DNA of 64,000 bases from Burkholderiales bacterium (GCA_947474755.1 CANJJE010000006.1:100958-164957), one strand, 5' to 3'. Counted from the stretch's first letter, positions 19,653 through 29,499 are shown. The notes: generated by a model from the sequence alone, not told the origin. Translations and numbers: made by a program.

Positions 19653-20711
19653 ATGTCGGCACATGTTGGCCCTGTCCCTCTGGAGTTGACCTTGACCCTC
19701 TATGAGTCACCCTGCTGCCCCCTTTGCAGGCAGCCACCTGACACCCCGTCTGCGGTCAGCTACTCGGCTGCCGAGGCCGCTCAACACTTCGTGCTGGCAG
19801 AGGAGTATCCGCAGCGCCATGCCGAACTGCGCGACCACATCACGGGTCTGTGGTCGCGCAACGACTGTCGCATGTACGCATGTCGGCAGTGCGCACTGAC
19901 CTACGCATGGCCTTTCGTGGCGGGCGATGGGCACTTCTACAACCTGGCCTATCCCTACTCGGCCTACCCGGCGCAGCGTTGGGAGTTCCTGCGCACACTG
20001 GACTCGCTACGTGGCGCTCCTCTGCAGCCTGGACCCGTGCTGGAGATCGGGTCGGGTTTCGGCTACTTCCTGGGCCAGCTGGCGCCCGACCATGTGGCGG
20101 CCGAACAGGTCATTGCACTGGAGTACAGCGATGCCGGACGGGCGCAACTCGCCGCTAAAGGCTTTCAGGCCATGGCCTGCGACGTGCGCAGCGCCTCCCT
20201 TGACCCATGGTGTGGCCAGCTTGCCGCGGTGTTTCTGTTCCAGGTGTTGGAACACATGGACGATCTGCATGCGTTGACGTCACGGCTGAACGAACTGACC
20301 CGGCCGGGAGCGGCCATCTTCGTGGCTGTTCCCAACCACGACCGGACGGCCTTCAACGAGGCGCACGCGTCGCTGTGCGACATGCCGCCGAACCACATCT
20401 CGCAGTGGACCCCGCAGGCCCTGCAGCGCTTGGCCGACACCGCCGGGTGGCGCCTTGACCGCTGCGAGCGCGAACCTTTCAGATGGTCGGCATTCATGCG
20501 CGGCGACTTGGTGTACGCACACATGCGGCGTGCCCAGACGCCAGGGACACTGTCCAACAAAGTGCGGTCGCGACCCCGCAGCGGCGCGCGTCAGGTGGCG
20601 GAAGCTGCGGTGGCCCTGGCTGCGATGCCGGCGCGCATTCCGCACTGGCTGGCAGCCGTCGGCAGGGCGCGTTCGCTCGGTAATTCGCTTTGGGTTCGCT
20701 ACCAGCGCTGA
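19653..20711 (+). CDS. Class I SAM-dependent methyltransferase with N-terminal zinc-binding motif
   Basis: 352 residues from ATG 19653; a TTG at about 19692 is an alternative. The N-terminus has a Cys4 cluster (CCPLCRQ and CRQCALTYAWPF) as in sugar C-methyltransferases and related enzymes. SAM motif I is seen as VLEIGSGFGYFLGQL near residue 130. It probably methylates a nucleotide sugar or EPS residue. Position within the EPS operon supports this; the exact methyl acceptor is unknown. Confidence 0.8.
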   Translation: MSAHVGPVPLELTLTLYESPCCPLCRQPPDTPSAVSYSAAEAAQHFVLAEEYPQRHAELRDHITGLWSRNDCRMYACRQCALTYAWPFVAGDGHFYNLAYPYSAYPAQRWEFLRTLDSLRGAPLQPGPVLEIGSGFGYFLGQLAPDHVAAEQVIALEYSDAGRAQLAAKGFQAMACDVRSASLDPWCGQLAAVFLFQVLEHMDDLHALTSRLNELTRPGAAIFVAVPNHDRTAFNEAHASLCDMPPNHISQWTPQALQRLADTAGWRLDRCEREPFRWSAFMRGDLVYAHMRRAQTPGTLSNKVRSRPRSGARQVAEAAVALAAMPARIPHWLAAVGRARSLGNSLWVRYQR

Positions 20712-20772
20712 TGCGGCAGAGCCTGTGCCTAGGCCGCGAATCGCTCGTGTGGGCGGTGGGTTTGGTTGTGCC

Positions 20773-21933
20773 ATGAAAGTTCTCATTGCCCACAACGCTT
20801 ACCAGCAACGCGGCGGTGAAGACGCCGTCGTCGAAGCCGAAGCCACACTGCTGCGCAGCCATGGTCACGAGGTCACTGAATACCGTCGCCATAACGACGA
20901 ACTGGCGGCCATGGGCCGGGCGCAGGCGGCGCTGGGTACGCTGTGGTCGACGCGCACGCGCGCCGAACTGGCGACGCTGCTGCGGACGGAGCGGCCCGAT
21001 GTGCTGCACGTGCACAACACGTTCCCGCTGATCTCGCCATCGCTGTACTGGGCCGCTGCCGACTGCGGCGTTCCGGTCGTGCAGACGCTGCATAACTTTC
21101 GCCTGCTGTGCCCCCAGGCCATGCTGCTGCGCGAAGGGCGTGTGTGCGAAAGCTGCGTTGGCCGCCTGCCGCTGGCGGGTGTGGTGCACGGCTGCTACCG
21201 CGGGTCGCGCGCGCAGACGGGCGTGCTGTCCGGCATGCTGGTGCTGCACCGTGCGCTGGGCACTTGGAAGCATAAGGTGCACCGCTACATTGCGCTGAAC
21301 GAGTTCTGCCGCGCGAAGTTCATTGAAGGTGGCTTGCCTGCCGCGCGCATGGCTGTCAAGCCCAACTTCGTCGACCTGCCGGCGCCGGCGCCGCTGCCCC
21401 GGCGCGGCCTGCTCTACGTGGGCCGGCTGGCGCCGGAGAAGGGCATTGCCCTGCTGGCGCAGGCGGCGGCGCTGCTGCCGGCGGGCAGCCTGCGTGTGGC
21501 GGGTACGGGACCTGACATGGCGCTGCTGCAGGGACTGCCTGCCGTCGTCATGCTGGGCGCGCTCGACGCGGCACAGGTGGCTCAGGAGATGGCGCAGGCT
21601 GTGGCCCTGGTGATGCCCAGCCTGTGGTTCGAGAATTTTCCGCGCACGCTGGTCGAGGCCTATGCCTGTGGCCTGCCGGTGCTGGCCAGCCGCCTGGGTG
21701 CCCTGGCCGGCTTGGTGAACGACGGCCACACCGGGCGCCTGGTCGAACCCGGCGCGCCCGCCGTCTGGGCACAGGCAATGCTTGCGACCCTGCAGCAGCG
21801 CGAAGAGATGGCGGCGATGGGCGTGGCCGCGCGCCTTCACTATGAAGACCACTACACCGGCGCAACCAACCATGCCCAATTGATCGGGATCTATCGGGAC
21901 GCGATCGCCGAGTGCGCGCAGCCGCGACATTGA
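20773..21933 (+). CDS. Glycosyltransferase family 4
   Basis: 386 residues from the ATG at 20773, chosen because MKVLIAHNAYQQRGGEDAVV is the standard N-terminus; an open frame back to 20455 overlaps the methyltransferase gene. The N-terminal domain contains HVHNTFPLISPSLYW and a Cys-rich LLCPQAMLLREGRVCESCVG. The C-terminal Glycos_transf_1 domain has LLYVGRLAPEKGIALLAQA and FPRTLVEAYACGLPVLAS. It is a cytoplasmic EPS sugar transferase; donor unknown. Confidence 0.9.
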   Translation: MKVLIAHNAYQQRGGEDAVVEAEATLLRSHGHEVTEYRRHNDELAAMGRAQAALGTLWSTRTRAELATLLRTERPDVLHVHNTFPLISPSLYWAAADCGVPVVQTLHNFRLLCPQAMLLREGRVCESCVGRLPLAGVVHGCYRGSRAQTGVLSGMLVLHRALGTWKHKVHRYIALNEFCRAKFIEGGLPAARMAVKPNFVDLPAPAPLPRRGLLYVGRLAPEKGIALLAQAAALLPAGSLRVAGTGPDMALLQGLPAVVMLGALDAAQVAQEMAQAVALVMPSLWFENFPRTLVEAYACGLPVLASRLGALAGLVNDGHTGRLVEPGAPAVWAQAMLATLQQREEMAAMGVAARLHYEDHYTGATNHAQLIGIYRDAIAECAQPRH

Positions 21934-21963
21934 TTTAGCCACTGACCCAGCCAGGAGTCGACC

Positions 21964-22683
21964 GTGTACAGCCCACCCTTCAGCGTCCGGCCACACAACG
22001 CCCACTATGAGGGCGAATACACCGACCGGGAGTTAGCTTGGCGTCGTGTGTGCGCCATCGATAAGGCCCGTAACCTGAAGACGCTGCTGGCCGGGCGGGC
22101 CGTCGAATCGGTGCTGGAAGTGGGCTGCGGCACCGGCGCGGTGCTGGCAGCAGTGGCGCGCGCTGGGGTGGGCATGCTCCATATGGGTGTGGACATGGCC
22201 GACCCTTCGGTACATTTGGATGATGATGCGCGCGCCTTCGACATCCAGGCCTATGACGGCGCGCACCTGCCCTACGGTGATGCCAGCTTCGACTTGGTCT
22301 ATTGCAGCCATGTCATCGAGCATGTGCCCGATCCGCGCGGGCTGCTGGCCGAAATCAGGCGTGTGGCGCGTGGATTGATTTACTTGGAAGTGCCGTGCGA
22401 ACTGCACATGCGCACCACCCGCGACGCACTGCAACGCACCCTGGACATCGGGCATATCAACGCCTACACGCCTGAGTCGTTTTCTCTGCTGGTACAGACC
22501 GCTGACCTTGCACCTTTAGATTCACGGCTTTTTGATCACAGCCCCGCAGTGCATGCCTTCGGCGGATCGAGGCTGAAAGGCAGCCTGAAGAGTGCCATCC
22601 GCGGTGCGCTGCTGGCGGCCAGTCCGCGTTGGGCAGGCCGCACCTTCACATACCACTTCGGCGTGTTGTGCCGCCCGGCGTGA
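21964..22683 (+). CDS. Class I SAM-dependent methyltransferase
   Basis: 239 residues with a GTG start; GGAGTC lies just upstream. SAM motif I is VLEVGCGTGAVLAAVARAG near residue 44, motif II region LPYGDASFDLVYCSHVIEHV, so a Methyltransf_11-type fold. It is probably a second EPS-modifying methyltransferase. The stop overlaps the GTG start of the next gene (GTGA). Confidence 0.82.
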   Translation: MYSPPFSVRPHNAHYEGEYTDRELAWRRVCAIDKARNLKTLLAGRAVESVLEVGCGTGAVLAAVARAGVGMLHMGVDMADPSVHLDDDARAFDIQAYDGAHLPYGDASFDLVYCSHVIEHVPDPRGLLAEIRRVARGLIYLEVPCELHMRTTRDALQRTLDIGHINAYTPESFSLLVQTADLAPLDSRLFDHSPAVHAFGGSRLKGSLKSAIRGALLAASPRWAGRTFTYHFGVLCRPA

Positions 22684-23432
22684 TCGATCCTCGTCACACA
22701 CAGCGCGTCATCGGTGCCCGCATCGACGTGCTCGGCTGGGACGATGCGGTGGCGCGCATTGCCGCCTGGGCCGGCCAGGGGGTGTCGCGCGTGGTCTTCA
22801 TCTGCAACGTGCACTCGGTGGTGACGGCGCGGCAGGACCCGGCCTTTGCGGCGGCCCTGGCGCAGGCCGACCTGGCCACGCCCGATGGCGCGCCGGTGGC
22901 CTGGATGCTGCGCCGCCTGGGCCATGCCGGCCAGCCGCGCATCAACGGGCCCGACCTGATGTGGCGCTGCTGCGCCGACGCGGCGGCGCGCGGTACGTCG
23001 GTGTACCTGTACGGCGGCACCGAAGAGGTGCTGGCCCGGCTGCAGCAGCGGCTGCGCGCGGCGTTCCCGGGGCTGCGCATTGCCGGTGCGGCGTCGCCGC
23101 CCTTTCGCACGCTCAGTGCCGAAGAAGACGCGGCCGCGGTGGCGGCCATCAACGCGTCGGGTGCGGGCGTGGTGTGGGTCAGCCTGGGCTGCCCCAAGCA
23201 GGAGCTGTGGATGCATGCCCACCGAGGGCGGGTGCAGGCGGTGATGGTGGGCGTGGGCGCAGCTTTCGACTACCACGCCGGCACGACACCGCGGGCCCCG
23301 CGCTGGATGCAGGAGGCCGGCCTGGAATGGCTGCACCGCCTGGCCAGTGAACCGCGCCGGCTCTGGCGACGCTACCTGGTGACGAACACGCTGTTCGTGC
23401 TGGCCGCTGTGCGGCAGCTGCTGGGGCGGTAG
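22680..23432 (+). CDS. WecG/TagA/CpsF family glycosyltransferase
   Basis: 250 residues from the GTG at 22680, which overlaps the preceding stop. The family motifs are present: GARIDVLGWDDAV, FICNVHSVVTARQDP, the Asp in LATPDGAPVAWMLR, GTSVYLYGGTEEV and VSLGCPKQELWMHAHR. Members transfer UDP-activated N-acetylmannosaminuronate or related sugars to lipid-linked acceptors. It is the last plus-strand gene of the EPS operon. Confidence 0.92.
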   Translation: MIDPRHTQRVIGARIDVLGWDDAVARIAAWAGQGVSRVVFICNVHSVVTARQDPAFAAALAQADLATPDGAPVAWMLRRLGHAGQPRINGPDLMWRCCADAAARGTSVYLYGGTEEVLARLQQRLRAAFPGLRIAGAASPPFRTLSAEEDAAAVAAINASGAGVVWVSLGCPKQELWMHAHRGRVQAVMVGVGAAFDYHAGTTPRAPRWMQEAGLEWLHRLASEPRRLWRRYLVTNTLFVLAAVRQLLGR

Positions 23433-23484
23433 AACCTGTCCGCGAGGACACGGGTTGGGCTGTTGAGGTGACAAGTAAACGACG

Positions 23485-23517
23485 CCCTGGCCAAACCGCT
23501 TTTCAGGAGCGCCAGGG
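23485..23517. terminator. Weak inverted repeat in a convergent gap
   Basis: A 7-bp inverted repeat (CCCTGGC and GCCAGGG) with a 19-base loop lies between two converging EPS genes. There is no T-run, so termination is only a guess based on position. Confidence 0.25.
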
Positions 23518-23553
23518 AGCTGAACTGGTGACCCGGGAGTCGTCTGCCGGCCG

Positions 23554-25860
23554 TCAGCGGGCGGGCAGTTGCAACGCAGCCGTGATCCCTTCAGCAAAGC
23601 GGTCGACCATGTGTTCAAGCGTGTAGCGGTCCCCGTCAGCACGGGCCCCGGCGGCCAGCCGCGCCCGCTCGGTGGAGTCGAGCAGCAGCCCTTCGCACGC
23701 GCTGACGAAGTCGGGCAGCGAGTCGGCCGTCATCAGGCCGTTGTGGCCATGGCGCAGGTAGGCGACTTCGGGTGAATGCAGGTGGCAGTCGGTGGTGACC
23801 AGCGGCAGACCGGCCACGAAGGAATCCAGGATGCCCAGCCCGACCAAGCCGGGGTTGAGCATCAGGTCGGCAGCGCGCAGGCACAGGGCCTTGTCGCGCC
23901 CCCGCTTCATACCCAGCGGGTGCACCCAGTCCGACTGCGCCGCTGCGTGCTGCACCAGCGGCGCCTGCGGCCCGCTGCCCACCACCAGCAGCTGGAAGCC
24001 GGGCAGGCGGCGGCGCAGTTCGGCGGCTGCGTCCAGCAGGAAGCTGATTCGCTTTTCCGCGTAAAGCGAACCCACGAACAGGCCCACCGGCCCCGGGTCC
24101 AGTCCCAGGCGGGCGCGGAAGTCGGCCACGTCGGCCGCCGACACGCTGGCGCAGTCGGCGGCCAGCTGGCGCGTGTCGATCGCGTTGTCCAGCGTGGTGA
24201 TGCGTTCGGCAGGGAAATCCGCCTTGCGCAGCAGCTCGGCAGACAGCTCGGTGTAGGCGTACCACCAGTCCACTGCGCCGACGGTGCGGCGCTTGAACTG
24301 CTCTTTCAGGCCGGCGGGGCGGTTGGTCTGGAAGTTGCGGCCATGGCCCCAGTACGCCAGCCGGGCCGGGCGCTGCAGCGTCATGGCCAGCAGGTTGTAG
24401 AGCAGGCGGTTTTCCTGCGTCACGATGACGAGGTCGGCACCCACGACAGCCAGCCCTGGATCCTGCCACACCAGGCCCTCACCAAGCGCGTAGCGGCAAG
24501 GTGCGTGCACAGCCCAGGTCAAGTGCCCGCTGTCGTGCTTGCTGCGCTCCGATGGCGCCGGGTCGCCATGCACCAGCACGAACTCGATGCCCTGCCGGTC
24601 CAGCTTGTCGCGCAACTCCTGGAACAGCGGCACGCGGTAATGCGGCAGTCGGCGCTGGATGCACACCACGCGCGGGCGCCGCACGAAGCGGCTTCGTGGG
24701 GGCGCGGCGCGGCCGGCGGCCTGCAAGGCAGCGTCGATGAGGCCGGCCGCGGCGTTGTCGAAGTCGTAGGGCGCCACCGCCTGGCGCGCACCCTCGGCCA
24801 GGCGGGCGTGCAGGGTGTCATCGGCCAGGATGCTCGCTGCGCTGTCGATCCAGAGCGGCAAGTCCAGCGGCAGCACGCGGCCGCTGAAGTCGTCGCGCAC
24901 CAGTTCGCCCACGGCGCCGGCATGCGGCGACGCCAGCACGGGCACACCGGCAAGGCAGGCCTCGTTGGCGACGACACCCCACGGGTCCCACAGCGTGGGG
25001 AAGACGAACAAGCGCGCGCGCTGGAACCAGCGTGGCAGTTCCGCCTGTGTGATGTGCCCCGCAAAGATCACATTCACCTGACTGGCCAGCTCGGCGGCCT
25101 GGGCGCGCAGTTCGGGCTCCAGCGGGCCGCTACCCAGTAGCGCCAGCGTGACTCGCCGATTCAGCCGCTGTGCCACGCCGACCGCCAGCTGCAACGCGAA
25201 GCCGGCGTTCTTCACCGGCACCAGCCGGCCGGAGAACAGCAGGTCGATGTCGCGCGTGCCGGTGCCGGGGGCGTGCCACGACACGGTGGTGTTGGCGCAC
25301 AGCGGCGAGAAGTGGATGTGCGTGCTGGCCATGCCGTAGCGGCGCATCAGCCGCCAGCCGCCATGGCTGGCGGCTGCCGCCGTGCGCGACAGTCCGATCA
25401 CGATGCGCCGTAGTGCGCGGTGGGGCAGGCTCAGGCCGGCTTCGGACTCCACCGACCCATCGGTCTTGACGACGTGCGCCTTGCGGTGGAGAAGTGTGTA
25501 GAAGAAGGCCAGCAGGTGGGTGGGGTTGTAGCCGGTAGTCACCACCACGTCGGGTGCGTAGCGCAACAGTTCGCCCCACAGAGCGGGGCTGTGGTGGATG
25601 AAACGGCCGGCTCGCGTGTACATGGTGCCGTCCAGGAACACGTGTTTGTGTTCCAGCGCGGGCAGGTCCCAGCTGCGGTCGGGCTCGCTGCGTGCGGCAT
25701 AGAAGACCTGCAGCTCGAACGGCGCAAGTTGCACCACCCGGTTGTAGACGGGCACGCGGTAGGGCGCAGGGATGTTGGTGACCAGGGCTACCCGCAAGGG
25801 GCGGTCAGCCCCGGGCGTGGGCGGATTGGGCAAGGCGGAAGCGGGAAGTCGCGGCAGCAA
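23554..25860 (-). CDS. Tandem GT4 glycosyltransferase fusion
   Basis: 768 residues made of two complete GT-B units. The first (about residues 20-385) starts with LRVALVTNIPAPYRVPVYNR and carries FSGRLVPVKNAGFAL. The second (about 390-760) starts with RVVCIQRRLPHYRVPLFQE and carries LFVGSLYAEKRISFLLDAA. The two openings resemble each other, so an internal duplication or fusion of related genes is likely. A bifunctional enzyme adding two sugars in succession is plausible. It is convergent with the main EPS operon and heads in the same direction as the two genes to its right. Confidence 0.85.
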   Translation of the reverse strand: MLPRLPASALPNPPTPGADRPLRVALVTNIPAPYRVPVYNRVVQLAPFELQVFYAARSEPDRSWDLPALEHKHVFLDGTMYTRAGRFIHHSPALWGELLRYAPDVVVTTGYNPTHLLAFFYTLLHRKAHVVKTDGSVESEAGLSLPHRALRRIVIGLSRTAAAASHGGWRLMRRYGMASTHIHFSPLCANTTVSWHAPGTGTRDIDLLFSGRLVPVKNAGFALQLAVGVAQRLNRRVTLALLGSGPLEPELRAQAAELASQVNVIFAGHITQAELPRWFQRARLFVFPTLWDPWGVVANEACLAGVPVLASPHAGAVGELVRDDFSGRVLPLDLPLWIDSAASILADDTLHARLAEGARQAVAPYDFDNAAAGLIDAALQAAGRAAPPRSRFVRRPRVVCIQRRLPHYRVPLFQELRDKLDRQGIEFVLVHGDPAPSERSKHDSGHLTWAVHAPCRYALGEGLVWQDPGLAVVGADLVIVTQENRLLYNLLAMTLQRPARLAYWGHGRNFQTNRPAGLKEQFKRRTVGAVDWWYAYTELSAELLRKADFPAERITTLDNAIDTRQLAADCASVSAADVADFRARLGLDPGPVGLFVGSLYAEKRISFLLDAAAELRRRLPGFQLLVVGSGPQAPLVQHAAAQSDWVHPLGMKRGRDKALCLRAADLMLNPGLVGLGILDSFVAGLPLVTTDCHLHSPEVAYLRHGHNGLMTADSLPDFVSACEGLLLDSTERARLAAGARADGDRYTLEHMVDRFAEGITAALQLPAR

Positions 25861-25893
25861 TCCCGGATGCTATAGCGGGCGATGGCGCCGACG

Positions 25894-26217
25894 CTACTCT
25901 TTGATGCTCTGATTCTCGGAAGCCCGCCGGGCAAGGCCGACCAGCCAGGCCACGACCAGCAGGCTGGCCGCGCGGTTGGACCATGACAGGCCGAAATCGA
26001 ACCAGGTGGCGAAGGGGTGGCCGGCGAGCAGCGCGGCCAGCAGGATCAGCGCCGCTGAAAACGCGGCCACGGCCAGCGCCGCCTGACCGCCGAACAGCCA
26101 ACCCGCTGCGAGCACAGGCAGCAGGTACAGAGACCACGGCGACACCTGCGCCCCCAGGATCAGGTCGAGCGCGAAAACCACGAGGCAGACAAAGCCGAAA
26201 AACAGCAGGGGACGCAT
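25894..26217 (-). CDS. Small integral membrane protein, unknown function
   Basis: 107 residues from the ATG at 26217, chosen because the hydrophobic part begins immediately (MRPLLFFGFVCLVVFALDLI); upstream frame is non-hydrophobic. There are about four membrane segments and a short polar tail ending NQSIKE. It resembles membrane-spanning N-terminal regions of sensor proteins but has no signalling domain. It lies 33 bases from the tandem glycosyltransferase gene on the same strand, so cotranscription is likely. Confidence 0.6.
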   Translation of the reverse strand: MRPLLFFGFVCLVVFALDLILGAQVSPWSLYLLPVLAAGWLFGGQAALAVAAFSAALILLAALLAGHPFATWFDFGLSWSNRAASLLVVAWLVGLARRASENQSIKE

Positions 26218-26344
26218 GGGGGGTGAGGTCACGAGTGCACTGGAAGCGCGGGATTGCGGGCCGACCCGCTGCAGCGATAAGTGCGAATGTAGCAAGCAAA
26301 ACGGGTGCCGGTATACCGCAGTCGTGGGACGGCCCCGCGTGTGG

Positions 26345-29239
26345 TCAGCGCTGGCCCAGGCTGCAGCCAGCGGCACTGACCGCCGAGCCTGCGGGGGTTT
26401 CCGGGCAACTGTCCTGGCTGTCGGCAATGCCGTCGCGGTCGCTATCGGCCAGGCTGGGGTCTTGCCCGTAGTACAGCACCGTGCTGCGGGCGGGTACGCG
26501 CAGTGGCCAGGCCAGCGGGGTGTGGTCGGACAGGCGCATCAGGCGCGTGCAGGCCGCTGCCTGGGTTGCGGACATTGGGCAAGCCGACTGGATTTCGCTG
26601 TTGCCCACGTTGACCATGGCGCCGGTGAGAAGGGCTGTGGATGACAAGGTCACCGGAATCAGTTCCAGGTTGGCCAGGGTAATGGAACGCCCGGGCAGCA
26701 CACCTTCGATGTCGATGCGGGCGCCGAGGTCGCCCGTGACCGGGTCGCGGGCGTTGACCGTCTTGGTGGCCTGGAAGGTGACGGTGTGGCGCCGCCAGCC
26801 GCGCTCGGCGGTGGTTTGCAACGACCGGTCCGACAAGCTTTCGTAACCGTTGCTGCCGCCACCGCCGCGGCGAAGTATCAGCATCACGGGCTGCTTGTCC
26901 TGGTCGCCCAGCAGGTCCACCGTCAGCCGGTACCACTGGCCTGCAACCACCCTGAAGTTGGGCGACGCCACCAGCGAGTTCGATCCCCCCGCCAACAAGG
27001 TCAGGCACCAGCCGCGAGGGCAGGCCGCGCGCTGCAGGCCGGGCGCGGGTGCCGTGGCGCTGTGGGTGGTCCACCCTGCGGTGTTGGTGGCCAGCCCGGC
27101 GTTGGGCACGATGTTGGCGCCGCCCACCCGGTACGCGGCAAAGGGCGTGGCGATCGTGCCGCTGCCGGCGCTGTCGCGCCCGGCCGGCAGGTCGGGCGTG
27201 GTGGCGGCTTGCCACTGCGCCAGCGTGTAGCTGCGCGTGCCGGTGGGCGTGCTGTTAAGCACGACGGTGGGGTTACCACGGTCTGCGTACTGGTTGTTGT
27301 CGATGGTGCCGAAGGCGCTGGTGGGGCCGATGGAGTTGCTCAGCCAGATGCCCACGCTCCCGGGCACCGCGGCAGCGATCTGGTTGCCGGTGATGACATT
27401 GCCCACCACGTCGCCCGCGGCGTTTTCCTTGTTGCGGGTGGACTGCAGCCAGATCTGGCTGCGTCGGTTGGCGAACAGGCGGTTGCCGCTGAGCGTGTTG
27501 CGTGACGACACGTGCAGCTGGATGCCGTGGTCGGCATCGACGACGGTGTTGTTGTCGACCCGCACGTCGTTGGCCGACTCATCCAGATAAATGCCCTGGG
27601 CGGCGCTGCTCCGCCTGGATGCCGGCTTGCCGAAGGCGGTGCCGCGGCTGCGGATCACGGTGTTGCCTCGGATGGTGACCTTGCTGCTGGACCAGGTGTA
27701 GATGCCGCCACAGTCGTCCAGCTGGCTGCACGCGCCGTAGACGAAGTTGCCCTGGACGTCGCTGCCGCTGCCGACACGCATGCCGATGTAGCCGCTGTTG
27801 ACGATGACGTTGCCGCTGACGACTGCGCGCGCGCCTGCTGAGACGGCGGCGTAAGTGGCCACGGGCAGCGTTGTCGCAACCTCGCCTTCCATGCGCACGG
27901 CACTGTCACGCACGACACTGTTGCGCAGGCTCAAATCCGACGCTGACCCTTGCAGATGGGTATCGCCCTGAATTGCGTCGGCCCCGGTACGCAGCAGACT
28001 GCTGCTGTCGATGGCCAGGAATTGACTGATGCTGGCTTCAACGCCGGCCCCGACGGTGTCTTCGACCTGCAGGTTGCGCAGTTGCACCCCAATGCTGCTG
28101 GTGGCGATGACGCCGGTGCCGACACGGCGCACCGCCAAGCCTTCCAGGGTGACATGGGTTCTGCTGGAGAGGTCTATGCCCGTGGCCAGCACCGTGGCCT
28201 GCAGCGGCGTGTCGGGCACGGTCCCGCCTGGCATCCAGACCATGAGATTGCCGGCAGCGGCATCGTGAAACCATTCGTTGGGGCTGTCCAGCATCCATCG
28301 CTGGCCCACGAAGTAATACCCGAAGCCCGCCTGGGCCGGGTAGCGCAGGGGCGTAGCCACGGTAATGCGGCCGCCGTCGAATGCAGTCACCCGTGCGTCG
28401 TCCATCCACCATTCGTTGGTGCGCACGCGCACGCGGGCGCCGTCTTGCAGGCGAACACCGGCTGGCAGTTGGATGGCACTGCCCGTTTCCAGGGTGGTGC
28501 TGTTGGTGCTGTTGGCGGCCAGGCTGAGGTAGGGCGATGCAGGCTCTTCGGTGCGGTAACCCCGATTGGGGTAGTGCGCGATCCGCCAGACCGCGCTGCT
28601 GGAGGTGACCGCAAGCACCGGCTGGTCGACGCGTGTTTCCCAGATGGCGCCAGACTGCAGGCGCCAGCTTGCCGCAGGCAATGCGATGCTGCCGTCGACG
28701 GTGGGCCGCGATGCGGCGTCGCAGCCCGCAGCCGGCGCCATCACACGAACGGGGTGGGTAGCGGTGCCGTTGGCGGGCACGCGCAGGGTCTCGCGCCAGC
28801 TGCTGCCGCATGCCAGCACCAGAGTGTCGCCAGGCCCGAGGCTGCTTTGCATCACGCGGGCCAGGCTCTTCCAGGGCCCGACGCCGTTGCTGCCCGCAGT
28901 GGCGGCCAGACCATTGCTGGTGTCATCGCCCAGGCGGCTGTCGACATGAAAAATTCGCCCGCTGGAGCTCGTGGTGGCCAGGGCCGGCGCCGGTGGTGGC
29001 ACTTCCGTCACGCCGTGCACGTCGAGTCTGGCGTCTGCGCTCAAGGCGCGCGTCTTGCCGACCGTCTCGGCCAAGGTGGGCAGCACGGCGGCTGCGGGTG
29101 CGGTGCTGGTCTCCACTGGCGTTGGCGCGGCCCCCACCGCGGTTGCCGCGTCGGCACCGCCTCCAAAAGACGACAGCAACGCACAGGCGAGCGCGCCAAC
29201 GGCGCAACTCAGGGGCGGTCTCGAAGGATGGTTGCGCAT
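26345..29239 (-). CDS. Secreted right-handed parallel beta-helix protein with C-terminal TSP3-like repeat
   Basis: 964 residues. There is a signal peptide (LSCAVGALACALLSSFGGG), an N-terminal region typical of these proteins (FHVDSRLGDDTSNG), and a NosD/PbH1-type helix over roughly residues 350-630 with many V-x-x-N-x-V-x-N-S repeats. A carbohydrate-binding-like segment follows near 740-890. The C-terminus has a thrombospondin type-3-like calcium motif (DSDRDGIADSQDSCPE). No PEP-CTERM tail is present. Beta-helix proteins in EPS loci are often lyases, epimerases or matrix-binding proteins; no catalytic residues can be assigned here. Confidence 0.85.
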   Translation of the reverse strand: MRNHPSRPPLSCAVGALACALLSSFGGGADAATAVGAAPTPVETSTAPAAAVLPTLAETVGKTRALSADARLDVHGVTEVPPPAPALATTSSSGRIFHVDSRLGDDTSNGLAATAGSNGVGPWKSLARVMQSSLGPGDTLVLACGSSWRETLRVPANGTATHPVRVMAPAAGCDAASRPTVDGSIALPAASWRLQSGAIWETRVDQPVLAVTSSSAVWRIAHYPNRGYRTEEPASPYLSLAANSTNSTTLETGSAIQLPAGVRLQDGARVRVRTNEWWMDDARVTAFDGGRITVATPLRYPAQAGFGYYFVGQRWMLDSPNEWFHDAAAGNLMVWMPGGTVPDTPLQATVLATGIDLSSRTHVTLEGLAVRRVGTGVIATSSIGVQLRNLQVEDTVGAGVEASISQFLAIDSSSLLRTGADAIQGDTHLQGSASDLSLRNSVVRDSAVRMEGEVATTLPVATYAAVSAGARAVVSGNVIVNSGYIGMRVGSGSDVQGNFVYGACSQLDDCGGIYTWSSSKVTIRGNTVIRSRGTAFGKPASRRSSAAQGIYLDESANDVRVDNNTVVDADHGIQLHVSSRNTLSGNRLFANRRSQIWLQSTRNKENAAGDVVGNVITGNQIAAAVPGSVGIWLSNSIGPTSAFGTIDNNQYADRGNPTVVLNSTPTGTRSYTLAQWQAATTPDLPAGRDSAGSGTIATPFAAYRVGGANIVPNAGLATNTAGWTTHSATAPAPGLQRAACPRGWCLTLLAGGSNSLVASPNFRVVAGQWYRLTVDLLGDQDKQPVMLILRRGGGGSNGYESLSDRSLQTTAERGWRRHTVTFQATKTVNARDPVTGDLGARIDIEGVLPGRSITLANLELIPVTLSSTALLTGAMVNVGNSEIQSACPMSATQAAACTRLMRLSDHTPLAWPLRVPARSTVLYYGQDPSLADSDRDGIADSQDSCPETPAGSAVSAAGCSLGQR

Positions 29240-29335
29240 GCGTTGGTTTTCGGCATTTGGTCAGTTGAATCTAACTGTTTGAAGCTCTTGTTCAAGAGCG
29301 TCTCCATGGCGGCGGAAGCTTCCACGCAGTCTGAC

Positions 29336-29499
29336 CGTTTTGTATAACAACCTCATCATCCCTCGCTTCAGGGACCCACCCAGACTGCTGCCTTTCAAGG
29401 CCTACGCCACCAACCGCGGCGACGCCCGCGCCTCCGGCGTGGCGCTGGGCCGCGGCCTGCAGAAGCTGGCCAGCTTCCTCAGCGGCACCCGGCCCGAGG
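29336..29499 (+). pseudogene. Internally deleted copy of the DUF900-like hydrolase gene, with its promoter region
   Basis: Bases 29336-29381 match 33365-33410 with one mismatch (the region upstream of the intact hydrolase). Bases from about 29386 to 29499 then match about 33832-33945, inside that gene. The 421 bases between, with the ribosome site, start codon and first third of the gene, are missing, and nothing downstream of 33945 is present. It is a dead fragment. It directly precedes the Fic gene. Confidence 0.85.
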
